Notes under the pieces: generated by a model
Database searches by the model: none
Seen by the model: the letters and a program-made list of their open reading frames with translations, nothing else
What the model was told of the DNA's origin: nothing
Assembly (NCBI GenBank): GCA_024709705.1
Contig: JANJWE010000014.1
Span: forward strand, 1-11,928
DNA from: Flavobacterium sp.
Lineage (GTDB): Bacteria > Bacteroidota > Bacteroidia > Flavobacteriales > Flavobacteriaceae
Direction of reading: 5' to 3'
Length of the DNA stretch: 11,928 nucleotides
Shown: positions 1 to 6,068 of the stretch, in pieces
Position numbering within the stretch: position 1 is the stretch's first letter
Layout of the letters: each line of letters starts with the position of its first letter
Made by a program: the position numbers and the translations under genes

Positions 1-639
1 TACAAATCCGCTCCAGCCTTTGGTGTAAAAAGGAAGACCTTTATGTATCCTTTTTAGTATTTTCGCACTTTCGCTATCCCAAAAATCAGTACCCAAAATC
101 ACTCCCGGATTTACTACAACACAGTTTAAACCTTCTTGTTGTGCTCGCCAAATTTCCATTTCTGCTCCATATTTTGAAATAGCATAATCACTGTGTGGTT
201 TTTCAGGATTCCATTCGGTATCTTCATTTATAATCGTTTCATATTCTGCCAAATCGCCTAAAGCGGCTATCGAACTTACATAGCAAAATTTCTTTATGCC
301 AAAAGCAAGAGCACAGTTTACCATGTTGGCAGTACCTTCAATATTGGTTTTTCGCAAAGCATCTTCATCAGAAGCATCAAAAGAAATCAATGCCGCACAA
401 TGGTACACTTTTTCAATGTTTTGAAAGGCTATTTCAAGTGAAGGAATGTCATTTACGGTTCCTTGAACCCAATCAATTTGAAAAAACAAGGCGTCTTGGT
501 TGCAAATTTTGAAGAATTTGCGAGTTTTAAGGATACTTTTTTCTGAACGAAACAAAGCTTTCACCTTTTCTCCATTTTGAAGCAAATGAAGTAATAAATG
601 AGCTCCAACCAATCCTGTTCCGCCTGTAACTAAATTCAT
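1..639 (-). CDS. NAD(P)-dependent epimerase/dehydratase family protein (extended SDR), C-terminus cut off by window edge
   Basis: An open reading frame of 213 codons runs from an ATG at 639 down to base 1, so the C-terminal part lies outside the window. The N-terminus reads [16 protein letters not shown], with the Rossmann TGGTGLVG dinucleotide-binding loop at residues 5-12. A YAISK motif at residues 152-156 supplies the catalytic Tyr and Lys of short-chain dehydrogenases, spaced as in extended SDRs. Other family landmarks are [15 protein letters not shown] (substrate-loop region) and VSSIAALG (the catalytic Ser strand). It should be a cytosolic oxidoreductase acting on a sugar-nucleotide or flavonol-like substrate, but the substrate cannot be told because the specificity half is missing. 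A TATCTTTG box lies only 5 nt upstream of the ATG, which supports this start. It is divergent from tyrS. Family assignment is firm; function is open. Confidence 0.9.
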   Translation of the reverse strand, partial: MNLVTGGTGLVGAHLLLHLLQNGEKVKALFRSEKSILKTRKFFKICNQDALFFQIDWVQGTVNDIPSLEIAFQNIEKVYHCAALISFDASDEDALRKTNIEGTANMVNCALAFGIKKFCYVSSIAALGDLAEYETIINEDTEWNPEKPHSDYAISKYGAEMEIWRAQQEGLNCVVVNPGVILGTDFWDSESAKILKRIHKGLPFYTKGWSGFV

Positions 640-644
640 AAAAA

Positions 645-652
645 CAAAGATA
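645..652 (-). promoter_or_regulatory. Bacteroidota -7 promoter box for the epimerase gene
   Basis: On the minus strand the sequence is TATCTTTG, an exact match to the Bacteroidota consensus TAnnTTTG. A TTTG at 674-677 on the same strand lies 21 bp upstream and can serve as the -33 element. The box ends 5 nt before the ATG at 639, so a transcript would have almost no 5' leader. Confidence 0.65.
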
Positions 653-692
653 AATGTTTCTGGACTACATTTTCAAATTATCGAATTAAAAC

Positions 693-700
693 TATCTTTG
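693..700 (+). promoter_or_regulatory. Bacteroidota -7 promoter box for tyrS
   Basis: TATCTTTG matches TAnnTTTG exactly and lies 14 nt before the tyrS ATG. A TTTTC at 670-674 is 18 bp upstream and may act as the -33 element. It overlaps the -33 TTTG of the divergent epimerase promoter, so the two promoters stand back to back. Confidence 0.65.
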
Positions 701-714
701 CCAAAAATAACAGC

Positions 715-2022
715 ATGAAAAATTTAGTTGAAGAATTACGTTGGAGAGGTTTGTTTCACGATATGATGCCCGGAACGGAAGAACAATTGTTGAAAGAATC
801 TACCACTGCTTATATTGGATTTGATCCAACAGCCGATTCCTTACACATCGGAAGTATGGTGCAAATCATCTTATTGGTACACTTGAAAAATTTTGGTCAT
901 CGTCCGATTGCTTTAGTAGGTGGTGCCACCGTTATGATTGGCGACCCTTCCGGAAAGTCAGATGAACGAAATTTGTTGGACGAAGCTACATTAAATAGAA
1001 ATGTGGAAGGAATTAAAGGTGTGCTTTCACGCTTTCTAGATTTTAATTCTACTGAGGCAAATGCCCCAATTTTGGTAAATAACTACGATTGGATGAAAGA
1101 TTTTTCTTTTATCGATTTTGCACGTGATGTGGGAAAAAGAATCACCGTTAATTATATGATGGCAAAAGATTCAGTAAAAAAACGTTTTTCCGGAGAAGGG
1201 GAAGGAATGTCGTTTACGGAGTTTACTTATCAATTGATTCAAGGCTACGATTTTTATCATTTGCACAAACATTACGGTTGTAAATTACAAATGGGTGGTT
1301 CTGACCAATGGGGAAACATTACCACCGGAACTGAATTGGTGCGTCGATTAAATGTAAACACCGATGACGAAGGAGCAAAAGCATTTGCCTTAACCACACC
1401 TTTAATCACTAAAGCCGATGGTTCCAAATTTGGAAAATCAGAAGGTGGAAATGTTTGGTTAACTGCCGATAAAACGTCACCCTATAAATTCTACCAATTT
1501 TGGTTTAATTCTTCGGATGAAGATGCAGAGAAATATATCAAAATCTTTACTTTTTTAGATAAAGCAACTATTGAAGAATTGATAGAAAAGCACAGACAAG
1601 AACCGCATTTGCGTTTGTTGCAAAAGAAATTGGCAGAAGAAATCACTGTATTTGTGCATTCAAGAGAAGAATATGAAAAAGCGGTAAAAGCGTCTTCTAT
1701 CTTGTTTGGAAATTCCACTTCGGAGGATTTAAAAGGATTGGATTCAAAAACTTTTTTAGATGTTTTTGACGGAATTGCACAAGCGGAAATAGCTAAAAAT
1801 GAACTAAAAAGCGGAATCAACATTGTAGATGCTTTGGCCGGGAAATCAGGCTTTATGTCTTCCAATGGTGAAGCAAGAAGAGCCTTGAAAGAAAATTCTA
1901 TTTCGGTAAACCGAGAAAAAGTAACCGAAGAATTTTCACTATCAGCTAATGATTTAATCAATGATGAATTTGTCTTGTTGCAACGCGGAAAGAAAACCTA
2001 TTTTATTTTACGAGCGGTTTAA
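715..2022 (+). CDS. tyrS: Tyrosyl-tRNA synthetase (TyrRS)
   Basis: A 435-residue class I aminoacyl-tRNA synthetase that activates tyrosine with ATP and charges tRNA-Tyr in the cytosol. Visible landmarks are [15 protein letters not shown], with the HIGH-type signature HIGS at residues 44-47; the [17 protein letters not shown] strand-loop at about 69-85; the tyrosine-binding [10 protein letters not shown] at 192-201; and the KMSKS-type loop KFGKS at 238-242. The C-terminal ~70 residues (ending [16 protein letters not shown]) form the S4-like RNA-binding domain. Length is normal for bacterial TyrRS and no key residue is missing. The start is supported by the upstream TATCTTTG promoter and by the conserved N-terminal sequence. 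It stands as a single transcription unit, divergent from the epimerase gene and convergent with the acyltransferase gene. No T-box or attenuator-like leader is possible in the very short upstream gap. Confidence 0.98.
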   Translation: MKNLVEELRWRGLFHDMMPGTEEQLLKESTTAYIGFDPTADSLHIGSMVQIILLVHLKNFGHRPIALVGGATVMIGDPSGKSDERNLLDEATLNRNVEGIKGVLSRFLDFNSTEANAPILVNNYDWMKDFSFIDFARDVGKRITVNYMMAKDSVKKRFSGEGEGMSFTEFTYQLIQGYDFYHLHKHYGCKLQMGGSDQWGNITTGTELVRRLNVNTDDEGAKAFALTTPLITKADGSKFGKSEGGNVWLTADKTSPYKFYQFWFNSSDEDAEKYIKIFTFLDKATIEELIEKHRQEPHLRLLQKKLAEEITVFVHSREEYEKAVKASSILFGNSTSEDLKGLDSKTFLDVFDGIAQAEIAKNELKSGINIVDALAGKSGFMSSNGEARRALKENSISVNREKVTEEFSLSANDLINDEFVLLQRGKKTYFILRAV

Positions 2023-2107
2023 CTTGACTCGAGACGAAGCAGAACAGAGCGAAGCTAAACTTGACATGAGCCCAAAGGGCGACTGGCGAAGCAAACCTGA
2101 AACTTGA
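2021..2107. repeat. GC-rich, internally repetitive intergenic segment between convergent genes
   Basis: The gap between tyrS and the acyltransferase gene is about 53% GC over 2023-2099, far above the AT-rich flanks. It contains short internal repeats: AACTTGAC-NN-GAG at 2021-2033 and 2058-2070, a third partial AACTTGA at 2101, and CGAAGC at 2035, 2050 and 2087. A small GCCC-AAA-GGGC hairpin lies at 2070-2080. No open frame or T-tract is associated with it. It may be a dispersed intergenic repeat, but that cannot be shown from one copy. Confidence 0.45.
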
Positions 2108-2114
2108 AACAATT

Positions 2115-3095
2115 TTAAACCACCATCAAGTTACACCCTCGAATATCACTCGCATCAAAACGTCCCAACACTTCAAAAGAATGGTTGGGATATTTTTTGC
2201 CCAAATCTTGCGTAGCAATAAATGAGCAAGAATTAATATTGGCTAAATCTATCACATTAATGCCTCCGGTCTTTCCATAATCTAAATACGTCAATGCATC
2301 TTCGGTATCCCGAATGAGAACCGACATCCAAGGTGGACATTCAAAAATGCCATTTCCTAACGAATAAGCTTGCGACAATAACTCGGTCATACCATATTCG
2401 GAATGTATAGTTGGAACACCAAAACCCTTACATAAAATCGTATGCAATTCTTCTCGAATGATTTCTTTTCGTTTACCTTTCATGCCACCGGTTTCCATTA
2501 CAATGGTGTTTTTCAATTGAAAATTTTGATTTTCAATTAAATCTAATAAAGCATACGTTACTCCAATTAAGAGCACATTTTGACCGGACGAATCCAATTC
2601 GATTAGCGTTTGTATTAATTCATTGTAATTGTGCAAATAAAAACCACTTTCGGGATGATTTGAACCTTCTATCAAATCATTGACCATATAAATTAATGAA
2701 GATCCTTCTCGTTCTAAATAGGAGGGAAGCAAAGCCAAAATCACATAATCTTCAATATTACCATAGAATTGTGAAAAGGCATTTCGAAAGCTTTGTTCGT
2801 ATAACGTTAAATCTGTAACCAAATGTTTGCTGGTTAAACTTCCGGTTGTTCCGCTACTGGTAAACGTTTCTTGAATTGGATTTGAGGAACTTAAAATTTT
2901 ATGAGTTTTAAAAAACTGTATAGGTAAAAACGGAATTTCGTCTAACGATTTTACATTCGATTTATCTTTTTTCAATAACAAACAAAAATCCTGATACACA
3001 TTATTATTGTCAAACTGATGCCGAAAAACTTTGAGGGCGATTTTCTCAAATTCTTTTTGACTTCGGATAGAAAATATATCGGGATAGGGATTCAT
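2115..3095 (-). CDS. LuxE/PaaK-like acyltransferase (acyl-protein synthetase family)
   Basis: A 326-residue protein of the adenylate-forming (ANL) type related to LuxE acyl-protein synthetases. The phosphate-binding loop FTSSGTTGS is at residues 78-86, the adenine/ATP motif EYGMTE at 233-238, and a GRFDASD motif, matching the hinge-region GR.D signature, at 311-317. The protein ends just after that motif. It therefore lacks the mobile C-terminal domain that carries the catalytic lysine in full ANL enzymes, as is usual for LuxE-type proteins. The expected role is activation or transfer of an acyl group; the acyl chain and acceptor are unknown, and no LuxC, LuxD or luciferase genes are nearby. 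An exact TAnnTTTG box 5 nt before the ATG supports the start and an independent transcript. A terminator separates it from the upstream T9SS gene. Family assignment is good; the reaction is inference. Confidence 0.82.
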   Translation of the reverse strand: MNPYPDIFSIRSQKEFEKIALKVFRHQFDNNNVYQDFCLLLKKDKSNVKSLDEIPFLPIQFFKTHKILSSSNPIQETFTSSGTTGSLTSKHLVTDLTLYEQSFRNAFSQFYGNIEDYVILALLPSYLEREGSSLIYMVNDLIEGSNHPESGFYLHNYNELIQTLIELDSSGQNVLLIGVTYALLDLIENQNFQLKNTIVMETGGMKGKRKEIIREELHTILCKGFGVPTIHSEYGMTELLSQAYSLGNGIFECPPWMSVLIRDTEDALTYLDYGKTGGINVIDLANINSCSFIATQDLGKKYPNHSFEVLGRFDASDIRGCNLMVV

Positions 3096-3100
3096 GGATG

Positions 3101-3108
3101 CAAAAGTA
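3101..3108 (-). promoter_or_regulatory. Bacteroidota -7 promoter box for the acyltransferase gene
   Basis: On the minus strand the sequence is TACTTTTG, an exact TAnnTTTG match, 5 nt before the ATG at 3095. A TTG at 3125-3127, inside the 3' arm of the preceding terminator stem, is about 16 bp upstream and could act as the -33 element. Confidence 0.6.
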
Positions 3109-3113
3109 ACAAT

Positions 3114-3143
3114 AAAAAAAGCACCAACTTTCGTTGATGCTTT
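3114..3143 (-). terminator. Rho-independent terminator of the T9SS adhesin-like gene
   Basis: Read on the minus strand, an 11-bp stem (AAAGCATCAAC paired with GTTGGTGCTTT, one G-T wobble) closes a GAAA tetraloop. It runs into a 7-T tract at 3120-3114. It starts 20 bp after the stop codon of the gene at 3164-4912. Confidence 0.88.
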
Positions 3144-3163
3144 TAAAATATTTATAAATAATG

Positions 3164-4912
3164 TTACTCAACAACGATTTTACGAGTTGCTGTTTTTCCT
3201 TCTTCAGTGATTTTAACAATATATAAACCTTTAGTAAGAGCAGATACATTTACAGCATTTGTTTCTGTAGTATTAGCAAGAACTTGTTTGCCTAATAGGT
3301 CAAATATTTGAACTGATTTAGCACTGTTTAATTCAGTATTGATATACAATACTCCATTTGATACTGGGTTTGGATATACTTGTAATCCGGCAATTTCATT
3401 AGAACGAACCGAAAGTAGTTGTTCTAAAGTAGTACTAATTCTCAATTCGTCAAATTGGATAGTTGGAGTGCTTGCTCCACCATCTTGTCTGATAATAAAT
3501 CCACCAAGATTAGCTATTGTAGTAGCTGGTCCTTCTGCGGGTGTACTTGTTAAAGTTGCAGGAGTAGCAGCATTAAAAGTACTTAAATCAGGGTTTATCC
3601 AACATTTTAACAAGTTGGTTGCAAAATCATAACCCATGATAACTAATACTACATCTCCAACGTTTCTAAGGGTTGGGTCGTAGTTTGTAGTAGTACTGGC
3701 ATTATCAAAACCAATTTGGTATTGAGTGTCCGCTTTACGAACAAATAATCTAGCTCTAAAATTGGTTCGTGTTTCTTCAGTCAATGAAGCAAAGTAGGTA
3801 GATGTGCCATCTGTAGTCACGTTCGTCATATCGGTAACGTTAAACAACATTGAGGCAAACAAAGTACCTTCTGATACCGTTGTAAAAGGGGTATGAGGAT
3901 CAATTCCTGCTCCTGAGAATGAAACAGAGTTCCCGGCTGTTGGTACGCCTGTGTAGGTCAAACTTCCACTAACAGTTGTTACTTCGTCACCTGAATTTAG
4001 GTTTGTCCATCTTTGTTGAGCACCAAGTGCACTACCTACAGCATAATCAAAACTTTCAATATAAGGAAGTGTGTTAACTGGTTTACATGCTGGTGATGTT
4101 ACGTTTCTGGAAATATTACAAGTTCCACCGGTGATTGACACCGTAATGTTGGTATTCTCAGTCACTCCGGTAATAGTTATGGTTCCTTCAGCCACAGTAG
4201 AAGGGTTATCTCCGCCAACTGTTCCTGCTGTTGTATTGATAACGTAAGTAGCATTACCACCACCTGTAAACGGTATAGAAACAGTATACGGATCTAATGC
4301 AAGAGTAGAAGCATCACAAGTAGCAGTTTCTGCACCTAAAGAAAGAGTACAACTAGAAGATACACTGGCTAAGGCTATGTCATCCAAACGAAATTGAATA
4401 GTTGAAGTAGTTTGAGAGAAACGAATTCTTAAGTTAGAGGTAGAAGGAATTTGACCACCACCAATAGTAACCAATGCCCATGAAGCACCACCGGTTCTTG
4501 TGTATGTAAGCGGCGTAAACTCTGTTCCGTCTGTACTCACTTCTACAGCTAATTCTGTAGTAGCTCCGGCAGTACTTTTGTAATGTCCGAAAGATAATTG
4601 TAAGTCGGCACTGTTGTATGCAGAAGTATTTATACCTTCAATTAAAAAGAAACGATCTGTGTTATTAGTAATAAAAACATTACCTCCGCCTGAAGCACCT
4701 GTATATCCTGTTGATACAGTAGTAGCTCTTACGTCAGCAGTACCAGAATAAAGTATGGGTGAGCTGTTTTGAAATGTAGCTGGTGCTGTTCCGGCAACAT
4801 AAGCTGGGATTAAGGTTGTTCCTGTTGGAACCCCTACATTTTCAGAATAAAAAGTTTGTGCCATTGCCAAACTAGATACAGTCAAAAGTAATAAAGTGTA
4901 AAGTTTTTTCAT
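3164..4912 (-). CDS. Secreted adhesin-like protein with T9SS type A sorting domain
   Basis: A 582-residue protein with a Sec signal peptide (MKKLYTLLLLTVSSLAMA, likely cleaved before Gln19). Three beta-rich regions follow. Residues about 20-185 resemble the jelly-roll module common in secreted flavobacterial proteins and end in FRLDDIA. Residues about 188-277 form an Ig-like stretch bounded by cysteines. Residues about 280-500 form a LamG-like region ending FDELRIS (487-493). Residues 510-582 form a T9SS type A C-terminal domain (YPNPVSNG, FDLLGK, GLYIVKI, TATRKIVVE). It should be exported through the inner membrane by Sec, passed through the outer membrane by T9SS, and attached to the surface or released. 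No catalytic motif was seen, so binding or adhesion is a guess. It has its own promoter (4932-4939) and terminator. Confidence 0.88.
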   Translation of the reverse strand: MKKLYTLLLLTVSSLAMAQTFYSENVGVPTGTTLIPAYVAGTAPATFQNSSPILYSGTADVRATTVSTGYTGASGGGNVFITNNTDRFFLIEGINTSAYNSADLQLSFGHYKSTAGATTELAVEVSTDGTEFTPLTYTRTGGASWALVTIGGGQIPSTSNLRIRFSQTTSTIQFRLDDIALASVSSSCTLSLGAETATCDASTLALDPYTVSIPFTGGGNATYVINTTAGTVGGDNPSTVAEGTITITGVTENTNITVSITGGTCNISRNVTSPACKPVNTLPYIESFDYAVGSALGAQQRWTNLNSGDEVTTVSGSLTYTGVPTAGNSVSFSGAGIDPHTPFTTVSEGTLFASMLFNVTDMTNVTTDGTSTYFASLTEETRTNFRARLFVRKADTQYQIGFDNASTTTNYDPTLRNVGDVVLVIMGYDFATNLLKCWINPDLSTFNAATPATLTSTPAEGPATTIANLGGFIIRQDGGASTPTIQFDELRISTTLEQLLSVRSNEIAGLQVYPNPVSNGVLYINTELNSAKSVQIFDLLGKQVLANTTETNAVNVSALTKGLYIVKITEEGKTATRKIVVE

Positions 4913-4931
4913 TTTTATAAAATTTATTGTA

Positions 4932-4939
4932 CAAAGATA
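4932..4939 (-). promoter_or_regulatory. Bacteroidota -7 promoter box for the T9SS adhesin-like gene
   Basis: On the minus strand the sequence is TATCTTTG, an exact TAnnTTTG match, 19 nt before the ATG at 4912. No convincing TTTG -33 element is at the ideal spacing. The -33 region is instead occupied by an imperfect inverted repeat (arms 4949-4957 and 4966-4974). Confidence 0.6.
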
Positions 4940-5012
4940 GGAACAATAAATAAGTTATAAAAGCGTAGCTTATTAAAAAAATGTAAAATTAAGATTGGTT
5001 TGGTAAAGCTAA

Positions 5013-5357
5013 CTATTTAATAATCAGTTTTCGGGTAGCAGTTGTTTCTCCCTCTTTGATACGAATCATGTAGATTCCGGGAGATAACGAAGAAACGTTT
5101 AATTCTTTAGAGGTAAGGTTGGTTTGTAACACAACTTTTCCTAATATGTCAAATATAACAACCTCCTTATCAAGACCTAGTTTGGAGGTTATATAAACTT
5201 TACCATTGCTCACCGGGTTGGGGTAAAATGAAAGACCTTCTATAGAATTCTCTACAGTTTTTTGCGGTTGAGTAGTACTTTTAACCTCTTGAGAAGACGC
5301 TGTCAAGAAGGAAAAAGAAACCGCTAAGAGTATTATATAAAAGTAATTTTTCTTCAT
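5013..5357 (-). CDS. Minimal secreted protein: signal peptide plus T9SS type A sorting domain
   Basis: A 114-residue protein with three parts. An N-terminal signal peptide (MKKNYFYIILLAVSFSFLTASS, likely cleaved near Gln23) is followed by a polar Ser/Thr/Gln linker of about 19 residues. Residues 42-114 form a complete T9SS type A C-terminal domain (YPNPVSNG, FDILGK, GIYMIRI, TATRKLIIK). The domain has the same 73-residue length as that of the neighbouring 582-residue protein and is about half identical to it by hand alignment. There is no cargo domain between export signal and sorting domain. It might be a free sorting-domain protein, a filler of the T9SS attachment machinery, or the relic of a deleted larger gene. 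The frame is intact and the start has a near-consensus promoter upstream. It lies 74 bp downstream of the lipoprotein gene, so co-transcription is possible. Confidence 0.85.
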   Translation of the reverse strand: MKKNYFYIILLAVSFSFLTASSQEVKSTTQPQKTVENSIEGLSFYPNPVSNGKVYITSKLGLDKEVVIFDILGKVVLQTNLTSKELNVSSLSPGIYMIRIKEGETTATRKLIIK

Positions 5358-5375
5358 TAGTCTGATTTGGTTTTG

Positions 5376-5383
5376 TAAAAGTA
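5376..5383 (-). promoter_or_regulatory. Possible -7 promoter box for the sorting-domain-only gene
   Basis: On the minus strand the sequence is TACTTTTA, one mismatch from TAnnTTTG, 18 nt before the ATG at 5357. Candidate -33 elements are poorly spaced (12 or 24 bp), so this is tentative. Confidence 0.3.
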
Positions 5384-5431
5384 TAAAAAATATTTCAAAT
5401 AGTATACCAAATTTTAAATTTATAAGTAAGT

Positions 5432-6001
5432 TTATTCGTTAGATAAATCATTTTGGATGACCCATTTCCTTTTTTGTTTATCAAAATAAGTGAATTCGTC
5501 CGGAAATTCTATATAGAACTCTGGCTGAGAGTTTTGAGTGTAATATTTTGTTAAATCCTCTCCTTTAATGGATTTCATAAACAAGAGTTTGGTTTTTTCA
5601 AGTAATTCAGGTTCTTCCATTTTCCAAGTTCTGAAGATTTCTTCATAGTAAATAATTGCACCCTGACTGTCTTTTTTTAATTTACCCACTGTTGCAGTTT
5701 TTTTTATTTTTAAACTCGGGGCAATTTTTGATATAGCAAAAAAATGTTCTTCTGTTTTTGGGTTGATATAATAAAAAATCAATTCCATATTTTGGGATTG
5801 ATTTTGGTATTCCCTATCGAAACGTTTTTCAAATTTGGTTTCATGTGTGGCTTTTTTTGCCAATTTACCCACATATCTTGAAACAGAATATTTAAAATCC
5901 TCAATTTCTTGCTTGTTGAGGTAAGTATGTGTTTCTATTTCTGATGACTTTGAACACGAAAAGAGAATCAAAAAAACGAATGACGCGAAATAATACTTCA
6001 T
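5432..6001 (-). CDS. Hypothetical lipoprotein
   Basis: A 189-residue protein with a lipoprotein signal peptide. A short hydrophobic segment ends in the lipobox LFSC, with Cys16 as the lipidated residue, followed by SKSSE. The mature part is rich in Lys, Glu and aromatic residues and has no repeats, no further membrane segment and no motif I recognise. It is probably anchored in the outer membrane or inner leaflet and faces the periplasm; the residues after Cys16 do not form a clear surface-export signal. The start is placed at the first ATG that gives a complete lipoprotein signal. A strong terminator lies 14-45 bp upstream of the ATG, so expression needs either its own promoter, which I could not identify, or read-through from the receptor operon. 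Function unknown. Confidence 0.75.
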   Translation of the reverse strand: MKYYFASFVFLILFSCSKSSEIETHTYLNKQEIEDFKYSVSRYVGKLAKKATHETKFEKRFDREYQNQSQNMELIFYYINPKTEEHFFAISKIAPSLKIKKTATVGKLKKDSQGAIIYYEEIFRTWKMEEPELLEKTKLLFMKSIKGEDLTKYYTQNSQPEFYIEFPDEFTYFDKQKRKWVIQNDLSNE

Positions 6002-6014
6002 AATTTAAAATGGT

Positions 6015-6046
6015 AAAAAGAGCTTAATCTCAAGATTAAGCTCTTT
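6015..6046 (-). terminator. Rho-independent terminator of the receptor / beta-helix operon
   Basis: A perfect 13-bp stem (6017-6029 with 6034-6046) closes a 4-nt loop. On the minus strand it runs into TTTTT. It begins 23 bp after the stop codon at 6069. On the plus strand the stem is followed by TTTGTTG, a poor T-tract, and no plus-strand gene precedes it. Confidence 0.88.
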
Positions 6047-6068
6047 GTTGTAAAATTATAAAAAATAA

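Noticed and set aside
1491..1961. 156-codon open frame on the minus strand inside tyrS
   Set aside because: It is antisense to the conserved TyrRS C-terminal half, shows no family motif or promoter, and has the low-complexity Ser/Phe-rich look of an antisense shadow.
2070..2080. GCCC-AAA-GGGC hairpin as the tyrS terminator
   Set aside because: The stem is only 4 bp and no T-tract follows on either strand; it is reported instead as part of the repeat-like segment.
3046..3249. 67-codon open frame on the minus strand spanning the terminator and two gene ends
   Set aside because: It crosses a strong terminator and overlaps the ends of two well-supported genes in another frame; its translation is Lys/Tyr/Leu-rich with no recognisable feature.
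3339..3632. 97-codon plus-strand open frame opposite the T9SS adhesin-like gene
   Set aside because: It lies antisense to the sorting domain and LamG-like region of a well-supported gene and shows no feature of its own.
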